Assembly (NCBI RefSeq): GCF_000517125.1
Contig: NZ_KI912155.1
Location: forward strand, 3,026,034 to 3,090,033
DNA: 64,000 nt
From: Arthrobacter sp. MA-N2
Lineage (GTDB): Bacteria > Actinomycetota > Actinomycetes > Actinomycetales > Micrococcaceae
Direction: 5' to 3'
Both the position numbers and the translations under genes were made by a program. Positions 32,913 to 41,700 of the stretch are shown one piece after another. Below the pieces are notes generated by a model. That model saw only the letters and a program-made list of their open reading frames with translations. It did not search any database and was not told the origin of the DNA. Positions within the stretch are counted from its first letter, which is position 1, and each line of letters begins with the position of its first letter.

Positions 32913-34201
32913 CGGGCCAAGCCGAGGGCGAGCTGCAGCGTTCCTCCTGGCGGCTGGCCCTGCAGACCGGCGCTTTGCTGGTGTTGCTCCTCGTGGCGAT
33001 CGCCGCATCAGTGCTGTTGATTGTGAGCACGAGCCAGACCACAGCAGCTCAACGCCTCCTGACCACAGCCACCGAACACGTGGATTCAATCCAGGACGCG
33101 CCTGCCGGGACCTGGCTGGCAATATCCAACCAGGGCACTTTGACGGTGTCGTCCGGGATGCCGTCAGGATTACCGGACCTGAAGGCGATAGCGGCGGTCG
33201 CTGCCAGCGGAGTCGCCGCCGAGGAGGACATTTCGATAGCGGGTCGCTCGTATAGCATCCGCACCGCAGATTCCGGCGGTCGAATCGTCCAAGCGGTGTT
33301 CGATCGACACGAGAATCTGGAAGAGCTGAGCCGTCTGGGAGTCGCGCTGCTGTTGACCTGCGGGGGAGCGGTGGTGTTGGCGAGCCTCCTGGCGGTCTGG
33401 TTGGCCCGGCGCACAATGCGGCCCATGGCTGAGGCTCTTGACCGACAGCGCCGATTCGTCGCGGACGCAAGCCATGAACTGCGCACCCCGCTGACCCTGC
33501 TGAGTATGCGTGCGCAAATGCTGCGGCGGCGCCTGGCATCTTCTCCAGTTCATGGGCCCGTGAACATCGAGGCGGACGTGGACGCCATGATCGAGGATTC
33601 GCGATCGCTGACTCGATTGCTCGAGGATCTGCTCATCTCGGCGGATTCACGGAGGGTCGAACTCACGGACGTCGACGTCGTAGGGCTGGCGACCGACGTC
33701 GTCGAGTCTTTTTCGGCCTCCGCCGCACACCGCGGCGTCACGGTTGAACGAAGCGGCGTAACCGGCCCGGTGGAGATCGCTGCCGCGCCAACGGCGCTGC
33801 GCCGGCTTTTCGTGGCGTTGCTTGACAACGCCGTTCGTTTCGCCCGGACACACGTGGACGTGGGCGTATCCACAGACTCAAGGACTCTCGTCATTACGGT
33901 CCGCGACGACGGCCCCGGATTTGCCGATGACGTCAAGCCGCGGGCCTTCGAACGGTTTGCCACCGCGGCGCCTGCCGACGCCGCCCCGGAAGACGGCGCC
34001 TCGCCGCGCCACTATGGCCTCGGACTCGCCCTCGTCGCCGAAGTAGCGGCGCAGCACGGCGGGCGGGCCGAAATCGGTACGCAACCATCCGGAGCGGTCA
34101 TCATGGTGCGTCTGCCAATGATCCGGGGAAATTCCAGGAACTCTCCTGCGGCCGGTATCTGGTTTCGAGCCTTCGTTTCCAGGCTTCGAAGAATGTTCTA
34201 A
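32909..34201 (+). CDS. sensor histidine kinase
   Basis: A 430-residue membrane kinase: segment 1 (~residues 20-42), an extracytoplasmic sensor of ~105 residues without cysteines or recognisable domain, segment 2 (~148-170), then HisKA with RRFVADASHELRTPLTLLSM (phospho-His) and HATPase with VALLDNAVRF, DDGPGF and YGLGLALVAEVA boxes. Its ATG overlaps the response-regulator stop. The signal is unknown; context points to envelope redox or iron status. Confidence 0.9.
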   Translation: MTGQAEGELQRSSWRLALQTGALLVLLLVAIAASVLLIVSTSQTTAAQRLLTTATEHVDSIQDAPAGTWLAISNQGTLTVSSGMPSGLPDLKAIAAVAASGVAAEEDISIAGRSYSIRTADSGGRIVQAVFDRHENLEELSRLGVALLLTCGGAVVLASLLAVWLARRTMRPMAEALDRQRRFVADASHELRTPLTLLSMRAQMLRRRLASSPVHGPVNIEADVDAMIEDSRSLTRLLEDLLISADSRRVELTDVDVVGLATDVVESFSASAAHRGVTVERSGVTGPVEIAAAPTALRRLFVALLDNAVRFARTHVDVGVSTDSRTLVITVRDDGPGFADDVKPRAFERFATAAPADAAPEDGASPRHYGLGLALVAEVAAQHGGRAEIGTQPSGAVIMVRLPMIRGNSRNSPAAGIWFRAFVSRLRRMF

Positions 34202-34236
34202 GAACCCGTACCTAGCATTGCGACCATGAACAGACC

Positions 34237-35676
34237 ATGGGCCACTGCGGGAGAGACAAGTTGACGGCCCGGGCTGGAGCAACGGGACGGACGGCCCGTC
34301 AGCAGCGGATGCCACAACGGGCGCGCTACCTGCGGCGGGCTCGTCTGGCGGATCTGTTGGAAACGATTGTCTGGCTGTCGGTGGCCCTTGTGCTGGCACT
34401 GTTTCTGGCAGACAGCGGACTGGTCGAATTCAAAACCGTTCCGGGCGCCTTTACGGCCGTCGGCATCATCGCCGGACTTGTGGGCACCGACCTGATGCTG
34501 ATCCAGCTCCTCCTGGCAGCGCGGCTCCCGGTGATTGACCGGGCATTTGGCCACGACCGGGCATTGCTGGTCCACCAGCGGATGGGCAAACCCGTCTTCT
34601 ACCTCATTTCCTCACATGTGCTGCTGCTGTGGATCGGCTACGCGCTGACGGCGCGATCGAATGTGTTTGCACAGATATGGGACATGTTCATCTCGTTGCC
34701 CGACATGAAAATCGCATACCTGGGGTATGCGCTGCTGGCGGTCGTCGTGATCACGTCACTGGTAGTTGTTCGGCGGAAACTTCCCTACGAAGCGTGGCAT
34801 GTTGTCCACTTCCTGGCATACGCTGCCGTGCTCGCCGCCCTGCCGCACCAGTTCAGCACCGGGCAATTATTCGCCGACGGAACCTGGGCGCGTTACTACT
34901 GGTTGACCCTCTACTTCGGGGTCGCCGCCGCACTGCTCGTCTATCGGTTCATCATTCCTGTATTGCGGACCCTGCGCCACGATCTCCGAGTCAGCAATAT
35001 CGTCAACGAGGCGCCCGGGGTGTACTCCATCGAGATGAGCGGACGGTCCCTGGCGGACCTGCCGGTCCGTGGCGGCCAATTCTTCATCTGGCGCTTCTGG
35101 TCGCGCGGGCTATGGTGGCACGCCCACCCCTTCTCGCTTTCGGCGGCTCCGGGGGTACTTCGCCTGAAAGTGACTGTTCGTGAACTGGGCGGCGGAACCG
35201 CCGAGCTGAGCTCTCTGAGGATTGGCACCAGAGTTAGCATTGAGGGACCTTACGGGCTCTTTACGGACCGGGCCCGCACCACCCGCCGCGCGGTCGCCGT
35301 CGCAGCCGGCATCGGAATTACGCCCATCATCTCTTTGCTTGAGCAGGGAGATTTTGGACCTGGCGAGATGACGGTGATCGTCCGGGCGCCGGACGAGAAG
35401 GGTCTCTACCTTTACCACGAGCTCCAGAAACTCTGCACCAAGAAATCCGCAACGCTCTATGTCCTGCTGGGACGCCGTCCGAAGAGGGGCCATGACAGCT
35501 GGCTGCCGGCCCGTGAGGCCAGCCACCGCATGAGCCTGTCCACGATCGTTCCCCACCTCCGGGACGCCGACGTGTTCGTGTGCGGTCCACGCGACTGGAC
35601 CGACCTGGTGGTCGAGGACGCAAAACGGGCCGGCGTACCCCGGTTCCGGATCCACTACGAAAGGTTCAGCTGGTGA
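34237..35676 (+). CDS. ferric-reductase-like flavocytochrome (haem b, FAD, NAD(P)H)
   Basis: A ~479-residue oxidoreductase. The start is uncertain: ATG 34237 or TTG 34261, the latter preceded by GGGAGA. Six membrane segments (~residues 40-240) carry haem-ligand histidines (LLVHQRMGK, SSHVLLLW, AWHVVHFLAY, LPHQF). An FAD-binding FR-type domain has WWHAHPFSLSAAP, followed by an NAD(P)H domain with VAVAAGIGITPIISLLE and a terminal CGPRDW. It moves electrons from cytosolic NAD(P)H across the membrane. The following gene encodes an exported FMN protein that could take them. Confidence 0.9.
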   Translation: MGHCGRDKLTARAGATGRTARQQRMPQRARYLRRARLADLLETIVWLSVALVLALFLADSGLVEFKTVPGAFTAVGIIAGLVGTDLMLIQLLLAARLPVIDRAFGHDRALLVHQRMGKPVFYLISSHVLLLWIGYALTARSNVFAQIWDMFISLPDMKIAYLGYALLAVVVITSLVVVRRKLPYEAWHVVHFLAYAAVLAALPHQFSTGQLFADGTWARYYWLTLYFGVAAALLVYRFIIPVLRTLRHDLRVSNIVNEAPGVYSIEMSGRSLADLPVRGGQFFIWRFWSRGLWWHAHPFSLSAAPGVLRLKVTVRELGGGTAELSSLRIGTRVSIEGPYGLFTDRARTTRRAVAVAAGIGITPIISLLEQGDFGPGEMTVIVRAPDEKGLYLYHELQKLCTKKSATLYVLLGRRPKRGHDSWLPAREASHRMSLSTIVPHLRDADVFVCGPRDWTDLVVEDAKRAGVPRFRIHYERFSW

Positions 35677-36158
35677 GAGCTCGCAGCGCCGTACTTGCCG
35701 GCCTCGCTTCCGCCGCCGTCCTCCTGATTGGCTGGCATGCTGGAAACCAGGGAGATTCCGCACCCCGCGGCACCACCTCGAAGGCGGCCAGTCCGCCGTC
35801 GGGCACTGAATCAGCGGCCGGCAACAGCGTCGGCCCTCCAGCACCGGCCGGTGCCGGTGCCGGTGTTGGTGCCAAAGACGGAACCTTCGACGGCAGCCAG
35901 ATCCAGACGCGGTATGGCACGATTCAGGTCCAGGCTGTGATAGCCGGCGGCAAGATTACCGACGTCGTGCCCCTGCAGCTGACCGACGTAGGGTCGCTGT
36001 CCGGCGAAATCGACCAGCAGGCCGTGCCGATGCTCAAATCCGAGGTGCTGTCGAGCCAGTCAGCCAACGTGGACACAGTGGGCGGGGCGACTTACACCAG
36101 CCAGGGTTACCTCAATTCGCTGCAAGCGGCACTCGACGCGGCGAACTTCAAGGGGTAG
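35673..36158 (+). CDS. exported FMN-binding domain protein, ApbE substrate
   Basis: A 161-residue protein. GTG 35673 overlaps the previous stop (GTGA) and has AAAGG upstream; the longer frame lies inside the reductase gene. Residues 1-~25 are a signal peptide or anchor (SAVLAGLASAAVLLIGWHAG), 27-70 a Ser/Pro/Ala/Gly linker, and 75-161 an FMN-binding domain. VDTVGGATYTSQGY carries the flavinylation motif D-x-x-G-G-A-T; the modified Thr is about residue 140. This is the predicted outside acceptor for the flavocytochrome, modified by the ApbE encoded 6 kb upstream. Confidence 0.9.
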   Translation: MRARSAVLAGLASAAVLLIGWHAGNQGDSAPRGTTSKAASPPSGTESAAGNSVGPPAPAGAGAGVGAKDGTFDGSQIQTRYGTIQVQAVIAGGKITDVVPLQLTDVGSLSGEIDQQAVPMLKSEVLSSQSANVDTVGGATYTSQGYLNSLQAALDAANFKG

Positions 36159-36188
36159 CGGACGGGGACTGGCTGGTTGTGCTTGCCG

Positions 36189-37142
36189 CTACCGGTGCTT
36201 GTAGTAGTCCCGCCAGATCAGTCGGTGCACGGGTATGCGGCGCGGCAACGACCTGAGTCCGGGGATGAAGGGCACCAGGGTCAGGAGGAGTGTCAGGATC
36301 ACCATGGAAAACACGACGAGGACATCTGCGTTCGGAGATGATTTGAACGGTTCCACTTGGTAGAGGGCTGAGAACAGCCACAGCCATGACTGGCCCGGGT
36401 AGTTTCCGGTTTCATTCATCATTCCCCACTGGTCGCCTGTCAGATGCTGGGCGTCGGCGAGACCGGGGAAGTAGCTGCCGTCACCAAGGAACAAAATGCT
36501 GGCTTTGTAGTCGGTGTTGTAGAACGATCCCTTGGCGCTCAACACAGGATCCAGCGCGCCTTGCTGTGCCATGGCCAGGAGGGCCGAGGTCAGGGCCGGC
36601 ACCGGGCCGTAGTCGCCGGGGGACACTTTCGCCGGGTCGTTGTCCGTGGCTTTGCTGAGTGCGTCCGTGTAGGCGGCAGTCCAGGCGGTCCGCTGAGCAT
36701 CGCTTGCCTTGGTCCACGCGTCGATGGCCGCCGGGGGTGTTGGCAGGGTCTGGAGCGGCCCGATGACGAAGTCGTTGGCTGTGTCAATCGGGAGCCGAAC
36801 GCCCGAAAGGCTCTGCAAGTCGATCGGGCCAAGTTTTTGCGAGGCATCCGGCGTCGAATTGTAGGGTGGTCCGTACCCGGCAGTGTCGCTGGTACCGCCA
36901 AGTTCGGCCGTGGCTGTTGAGACGAAGTCCGCGGGCTGGGCCACGGCCCAGGATTTGAGGGTCACACTGGGGTCGTCCGGCGAGCTGAAGACTGCGGAGA
37001 GCCCGAGGACAAGCAGACCGACAACGACCACTCCAACAACGAGTTCCTTGAACAGATCGTATTCACGCAACGTGCCGGACCATGGCTTGCTGGCGATGTC
37101 GTTACGCGTGCGCCACGAGGTTGACACCGGGGACTTGGTCAT
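36189..37142 (-). CDS. membrane-anchored subunit of a minimal cytochrome b complex (unknown family)
   Basis: A 317-residue protein from ATG 37142 (overlaps the cytochrome b stop). One N-terminal membrane helix (~residues 33-52), a ~210-residue extracytoplasmic domain rich in Ala, Asp and Gly, and a second helix (~270-292) followed by a basic tail. The topology recalls a PetD/cytochrome b C-terminal subunit expanded by a soluble insert. No haem-binding CxxCH and no Rieske Cys-His boxes are present. No family recognised with confidence; the conserved operon position argues it is a complex subunit. Confidence 0.65.
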   Translation of the reverse strand: MTKSPVSTSWRTRNDIASKPWSGTLREYDLFKELVVGVVVVGLLVLGLSAVFSSPDDPSVTLKSWAVAQPADFVSTATAELGGTSDTAGYGPPYNSTPDASQKLGPIDLQSLSGVRLPIDTANDFVIGPLQTLPTPPAAIDAWTKASDAQRTAWTAAYTDALSKATDNDPAKVSPGDYGPVPALTSALLAMAQQGALDPVLSAKGSFYNTDYKASILFLGDGSYFPGLADAQHLTGDQWGMMNETGNYPGQSWLWLFSALYQVEPFKSSPNADVLVVFSMVILTLLLTLVPFIPGLRSLPRRIPVHRLIWRDYYKHR

Positions 37143-37846
37143 TTCAGGTTCTCGCTCTCGGTGGCCGGGTTTGGTGCCGTTGAGCTTAGCTGGGCGTCGG
37201 ATGCCGCAGCTTCCAATGGCGGCACCACTCCGTGCATCCGTACAAGAACAACGTGGAGGGCGACGACGACGGCGACGGCCGCTGGAAGGAGCGTGATGTG
37301 CCACATAAGTATCTGGCCCAGATCGGCCACGTTGAACCACGCCCCCACCCCGACGGCGTTTAGCGCGTCTTTTGCCTGGAAAGCAATCCATTGCGAGTCA
37401 AAATTTGTTTGAAGCAGGTACCCGGTAAACGCCGTGACGATCGAGACGACGAACGCGAGCATCCCGGTAATCCACGTCAGCACGCGCCCGCCCCGCCAAG
37501 CGGCCATCCAAAATTTACCCCAGAGGTGGATCACCATGAACATGAAGAACAGTTCAACGCTCCACAGATGGGTGCTGTTGATGAAACGCCCCAAGGCTGA
37601 GACATGGAACCATGTAGGACCATTCAACGCCAGTAGGGCACCGGTACCGAGGATGTAGACGAATGCGGCAACCGCGCCCATGCCGAAGACGTAAATCCAC
37701 GACGACACGTAGCTAGGCTGGCCCTCCGGAAGGAGCTTGTCAGGCGGGAGCCGGCGCAGGGCCCAGCCGCGGGCTTTTCCTGTCCATGTGGAAAAACGCG
37801 GTTCACCGTCGCCAGCACTCGAAAGCGGGCTGTGATCGGCGGTCAT
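37139..37846 (-). CDS. cytochrome b/b6 N-terminal domain protein
   Basis: A 235-residue protein with four core membrane helices. Two bis-His pairs fit cytochrome b6: NSTHLWSVELFFMFMVIHLW on one helix and MWHITLLPAAVAVVVALHVV on another, each with about 14 residues between histidines. WTGKARGWALRRLPP precedes helix 1. It is shorter than QcrB and corresponds to the N-terminal haem-binding half only. Middle gene of a three-gene operon; overlaps both neighbours. Confidence 0.85.
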   Translation of the reverse strand: MTADHSPLSSAGDGEPRFSTWTGKARGWALRRLPPDKLLPEGQPSYVSSWIYVFGMGAVAAFVYILGTGALLALNGPTWFHVSALGRFINSTHLWSVELFFMFMVIHLWGKFWMAAWRGGRVLTWITGMLAFVVSIVTAFTGYLLQTNFDSQWIAFQAKDALNAVGVGAWFNVADLGQILMWHITLLPAAVAVVVALHVVLVRMHGVVPPLEAAASDAQLSSTAPNPATESENLK

Positions 37847-38010
37847 TTCCGGCTTTTTCGGCCAGGGAACGGAAGGACCAAGGCAAGAATGAATAACACG
37901 AGCATCGTGGCAATGACTACCAGATTGCCGAATTGGATCAGGAAGTCACCCCACTGGAAATAGATTCCGGGATCTGGCATTCCAGCATCCGCCGGCTTCA
38001 TTCCGAGCAT
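37843..38010 (-). CDS. 55-residue single-helix protein of the cytochrome b operon
   Basis: A short gene starting at ATG 38010 with AAAGAGG upstream. It encodes MLGMKPADAGMPDPGIYFQW, a ~20-residue hydrophobic helix (VVIATMLVLFILALVLPF) and a basic end. It overlaps the cytochrome b gene by four bases. Likely a small stabilising subunit, by analogy with the tiny helices of bc/b6f complexes. The longer frame upstream crosses the promoter of the opposite gene. Confidence 0.6.
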   Translation of the reverse strand: MLGMKPADAGMPDPGIYFQWGDFLIQFGNLVVIATMLVLFILALVLPFPGRKSRK

Positions 38011-38094
38011 CACGGGCCTCTTTCGGTGAAGGCGAACCTTGGGCGGGAAGCTTCCCGTAAAAACGACGCTACAAGCTTGCTGACAAACAGGCAC

Positions 38095-38108
38095 GGGTCG
38101 AACGGCCC
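38095..38108 (+). promoter_or_regulatory. DosR-like box (GGGTCGAACGGCCC)
   Basis: GGGTCGAACGGCCC fits GGGnCnWWnGnCCC at all fixed positions and is near-palindromic. It lies 67 bases upstream of the flavin-protein start at 38175 and ~85 bases upstream of the cytochrome b operon on the other strand, so it could serve both. Confidence 0.6.
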
Positions 38109-38174
38109 TATTGAATGGTGCCCGCCGCGTGCATGCTGGAAAAGCCGGGTAGGCGACCATTGAAAGGATGCACC

Positions 38175-38618
38175 ATGACACCGGATACCGAGGACACCGT
38201 AGAAATCCTGGATGAGGAAGAATGCTGGAAAATCCTTTCGGACGCATCGTTGGGACGATTGGCACTGAGCATCGCCAACGAACCTGAGATCTACCCCATC
38301 AATTTCGTCGCCCACGGCAGGAAGATCCTCCTCCGCACAAATCCCGGGGAGAAGTTATTCGCACTCACGATAAACGAGAACGTTGCGCTGGAGACCGATG
38401 GGGTAGGCAGCCAGTCCGTCTGGAGCGTCGTGGTGAAAGGAAAGGCGCGGCAACTGGACTCCGGTGCAGAAATTGAAGCGGCAGAGAAGATCCCGCGCCA
38501 ACAAATGACCTCCGTGAGGAAACGGGTCTTTGTCGAGATTGTCCCGACATCCGTCTCGGGGAGACGGATTCAACGCGGACCGGAAAACGACGAGCTGACC
38601 GCTAGCGACTTGTACTGA
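38175..38618 (+). CDS. pyridoxamine 5'-phosphate oxidase-like flavin-binding protein
   Basis: A 147-residue split-beta-barrel protein from ATG 38175 (AAAGGA upstream). Landmarks shared with five paralogues in the window are ECWKILSDASLGRLALS, IYPINFVAHGRKILLRTNPG, VALETDG, WSVVVKGKA and a C-terminal VEIVPTSVSGRR. The family binds FMN, F420 or haem and reduces small molecules; the cofactor is not evident here. A DosR-like box lies upstream, and similar proteins are prominent in hypoxia regulons of actinobacteria. Confidence 0.85.
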   Translation: MTPDTEDTVEILDEEECWKILSDASLGRLALSIANEPEIYPINFVAHGRKILLRTNPGEKLFALTINENVALETDGVGSQSVWSVVVKGKARQLDSGAEIEAAEKIPRQQMTSVRKRVFVEIVPTSVSGRRIQRGPENDELTASDLY

Positions 38619-38659
38619 ACAACATCTTCTGCCTGAAAAGATCCGAAGCTACCGCTGGC

Positions 38660-39103
38660 TCACTTCAGATGCACGTGGCGTCCGCTGACCCGGTCCGCTT
38701 GGATCCGGATAAAGAGATTCCGTGCTCCGCCGGCCCATGGCTCCGCCATGACCTTTCCCCAGAGCCGGGTCAAAAGATCCTGGTCCTCAACGCGGGAAGA
38801 GGCCCCGCTCAACAAGACCGACCAACCCTCGCTCCGATCGGCACGTGAATCGTCGATTTGAAAGGTCGACTCAGGTGACGGGACCGCCCCGGCAATGGAT
38901 CCATCCCCGGTAGTCCGGAAGTAGATGGAGTGGCCATCAACCACATAATTGACCGGCAGGATTACCACCCGGCCCTGTTCGATGAAGCCGAAACGGCCGG
39001 TGGCCTTTGAACGGAGGAGTTCCCAGCATTGTTCTTGGCTGAGTTCTTCGGCAACGTGCAGTCCGCCGTCCGCGCGGCCTGGATCCATGCTGGGGAGGGA
39101 CAT
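38660..39103 (-). CDS. pyridoxamine 5'-phosphate oxidase-like protein, second subgroup
   Basis: A 147-residue protein with ECWELLRSKATGRFGFIEQ-like start (EQCWELLRSKATGRFGF), VVILPVNYVVDGHSIYFRTT, GWSVLLSGASSRVED and a C-terminal MAEPWAGGARNLFIRIQ. It is closest to the gene at 57253-57696 (same GRFGF, SEGWSVL and EPWAGGAR blocks) and differs from the other four. Its presumed box at 39210-39223 lies inside the 3' end of the upstream ATPase gene. Confidence 0.85.
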   Translation of the reverse strand: MSLPSMDPGRADGGLHVAEELSQEQCWELLRSKATGRFGFIEQGRVVILPVNYVVDGHSIYFRTTGDGSIAGAVPSPESTFQIDDSRADRSEGWSVLLSGASSRVEDQDLLTRLWGKVMAEPWAGGARNLFIRIQADRVSGRHVHLK

Positions 39104-39183
39104 GTCTGCTCCTGTTGTCTAGATCTAGTCCGTGGATCAGGATTCGAAACGCGGAGTTTGAAGACTAAGCGGCTCCCTGAAGA

Positions 39184-41661
39184 CTATTGAGGGGCCTTCT
39201 CCCGGTGTAGGGCCGAAAGACCCGGAGAGGTCAGCGCGTCTCGCCGGTTGTGGAGCCGGTGGAGGGCGCCGATGGCGAGCATTCCTGTGAGGGCGCTGCC
39301 AAGGGACGCCAGGAGAAGATCGTTCGGAGGCCACTCCAAGCCGAAGAAGTCTTGGAGGAGGGGCGCGGTCAGCGTAAAGACCAAGCCGAGGTACATCGCT
39401 CCGATGATGATTGATCGTCGCAGGTTGAGCGGGAGTGAGATGACTGTCAGTATCCATAGGCCCGTGAGTGAGAGCGTGAGAACGGAAGCAGTCCGGGTGG
39501 CATCAGTTGTGTAGCTTCCGACGTCGGTGGCGTAAACGTTGACCGCAAAAACGGCCGCTGCGACGACGAGCCCGGCGGGCACGGCGAATGAGAGGGAGCG
39601 CTTAAGAAACCCAGGGGTGTAGCGGCGGTTATTGGGCATGAGGGCGAGGAAGAATGCCGGGATTCCAATGGTGAGGCCGTCCGTTGCGGAGAGTTGGCGT
39701 GGCAGGAACGGAAATTCCCACAGGAGTGATCCGAAGGTGATGGAGAGGGCGATGGCATAAGCCGTCTTGCTGAGGAACAGGACCGAAACCCGTTCGATAT
39801 TGGCGATGACGCGTCTGCCCTCTGCGACCACGCCGGGAAGTCTGTCGAAACGCCCGTCCAGGAGGATCAGGCGGGAGACCGCCTTAGTGGCGGCCGCAGC
39901 CGAGTCCATGGCAATGCCGATGTCGGCCTCCTTGAGTGCCAGTGCATCGTTGACACCGTCCCCGGTCATCGCGACAGTGTGGCCTCCACGTTGCAACGCA
40001 AGGACCATGTCCCTTTTCTGTTCCGGCGTGACGCGCCCGAAGACCACATTGCTCTCCAGTGCTGCCAGCATCAGGTCCGGATCCTTTGGCAGTTGCCGTG
40101 CGTCGTACCCGTCTTCCGCGTCGAGTCCGAGCTCACGGGCGACGGCAGCGACAGTGCGGGGATCGTCGCCGGAGATGATTCTCACATCCACGCCTTGGTC
40201 TTGGAAGTAGGCGAGGGTCTTCGCCGCGTCCGGGCGCACTTTCTCCCGGAAGGTCAGCAAGCATATTGGCGCACAGCCGGCAGGTGGTTGCTCCTCCCCG
40301 GCATCCTGTACGGGCCATGGTCCCGGCAAATAGGCCAGGACCATGGTGCGCAGCCCGGACGAAGCCAGGGATGTTGCGTCCTCAAGGGCGCGAGCTGTGC
40401 CTAGGGTGCCTTCGCGAAGGACGATCTCCGGAGCCCCCAGTATCCATGTGCCGGAGACGAAGCGGCCCCCGCTGAAGGTGACCGCGCTCCATTTTCGCGC
40501 GGAAGAGAATGGCGCCGTCGAGGTCGGGCGGAGGCCGCCGTCGGACGGGAAAGCGTCGGCGAGGCTGCGGGCGGTCGCATTGGCCTGGGGATCTGCACCA
40601 AACCAGCCCAGAACCTGTTTCCAGTCGTAGTCCAGCGACGGGGCGACTTCATGTGCTGCGTCGAACACGAGCCTGCCTTCGGTGAGGGTGCCCGTCTTGT
40701 CCAGGCAGAGCATGTCCACGCGTGCCAGGCCTTCCACGGCTGCCAACTCCTGGATCAGAACGTTCTCACGAGCCAGCCGAATCCCGCCAACCGCGAAAGC
40801 GACGCTGCTCAGGAGCACCAGGCCCAAGGGGATCATGGCGATGACGCTCGCGACCGCTCCCACTGCACCACTCCTCCAAGTGCCCGTTGTGATGGCCTGC
40901 TCCCAACCGCCGTTGGCCTGCATCTGACCGTTGGCCACGAGGAGGACCACCGGGAGCAAGAGCCACGTGACCCAACGGAGGATCCTCTTGAGACTGTTGC
41001 GAATCTCGGAGTTGACCATGGAAAACCGCTTGGCCTCGGCGGTCATCTTGCTGGCGAAGGAGTCGCTGCCGACGCTGACTACGCGCGCCTTGCCGTGCCC
41101 GGCCACGACGATGGATCCGGAGAGCACTTCGGATCCCGGGCCCTTGTTTACGGGGGCCGATTCGCCTGTCAGGAGCGATTCGTCGATTTCCAGGCCATCG
41201 CCGTCGACGATGGTCGCATCCGCTGGCACCTGGTCGCCGATGCGCAGCAGGAGGACGTCGTCGCGGACGATCTCCTGCACGTCAATGTCCTGCGCGATGC
41301 CATCGCGGATCACCCGGGCGGGGGAGGCATTGAGAATGGCAATCCGGTCCAGCGCCCTCTTGGCCCGGTATTCCTGAACGATGCCAATGAGGAAGTTGCC
41401 GGCAGCAGTTAGTCCGAAGAGTGCATCCTTCCATTGACCCAAGAGAAGCAGGAGCACGAAGCTGCAGCCCACGATCGCGTTGAACAGCGTCAGGAGGTTC
41501 GTCCGGATGATCTGCCACAGGGTTCTGCTTGAACTGAAGGAAGTCCGGTTGTCCAGTCCTGCTTCGGTTCGGACCGTGACCTGGGCGCTGGACAGCCCGG
41601 AGCCCATGGCTCTGCAACGCACGTCGGTGCGAGAATGGCTCAGGTCTGGTTGCTCGGTCAC
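39184..41661 (-). CDS. P-type cation ATPase, CtpE-like
   Basis: An ~825-residue pump. GTG 41661 is preferred because AAGGAG lies 11 bases upstream; the GTG at 41673 overlaps it. Landmarks: LEIDESLLTGESAPV, phosphorylation site CLDKTGTLTEG, VTPEQKRDMVLALQ, TGDGVNDALALKEADIGIAM and a ten-helix layout. The MIPLGLVLLSSVAFAVG helix and TIGIPAFFLALMPNNRRY place it with mycobacterial CtpE, a calcium-importing pump. Specificity is inferred from that similarity. It lies 39 bases after phosphoketolase on the same strand. Confidence 0.85.
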   Translation of the reverse strand: MTEQPDLSHSRTDVRCRAMGSGLSSAQVTVRTEAGLDNRTSFSSSRTLWQIIRTNLLTLFNAIVGCSFVLLLLLGQWKDALFGLTAAGNFLIGIVQEYRAKRALDRIAILNASPARVIRDGIAQDIDVQEIVRDDVLLLRIGDQVPADATIVDGDGLEIDESLLTGESAPVNKGPGSEVLSGSIVVAGHGKARVVSVGSDSFASKMTAEAKRFSMVNSEIRNSLKRILRWVTWLLLPVVLLVANGQMQANGGWEQAITTGTWRSGAVGAVASVIAMIPLGLVLLSSVAFAVGGIRLARENVLIQELAAVEGLARVDMLCLDKTGTLTEGRLVFDAAHEVAPSLDYDWKQVLGWFGADPQANATARSLADAFPSDGGLRPTSTAPFSSARKWSAVTFSGGRFVSGTWILGAPEIVLREGTLGTARALEDATSLASSGLRTMVLAYLPGPWPVQDAGEEQPPAGCAPICLLTFREKVRPDAAKTLAYFQDQGVDVRIISGDDPRTVAAVARELGLDAEDGYDARQLPKDPDLMLAALESNVVFGRVTPEQKRDMVLALQRGGHTVAMTGDGVNDALALKEADIGIAMDSAAAATKAVSRLILLDGRFDRLPGVVAEGRRVIANIERVSVLFLSKTAYAIALSITFGSLLWEFPFLPRQLSATDGLTIGIPAFFLALMPNNRRYTPGFLKRSLSFAVPAGLVVAAAVFAVNVYATDVGSYTTDATRTASVLTLSLTGLWILTVISLPLNLRRSIIIGAMYLGLVFTLTAPLLQDFFGLEWPPNDLLLASLGSALTGMLAIGALHRLHNRRDALTSPGLSALHREKAPQ
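39210..39223 (+). promoter_or_regulatory. DosR-like box (GGGCCGAAAGACCC) within the 3' end of the ATPase gene
   Basis: GGGCCGAAAGACCC is the best exemplar of the local motif. It is 107 bases upstream of the flavin-protein gene (start 39103, minus strand) and overlaps the last codons of the CtpE-like gene. Confidence 0.5.
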
Positions 41662-41700
41662 GGGTTGTCGCACTCCTTGAGGCTGGCTTCCGCTCGAGCG

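Noticed and set aside
39190..39203. GGGGCCTTCTCCCGG as another box next to 39210
   Set aside because: Spacing between the GGG and CCC halves is wrong for the motif.
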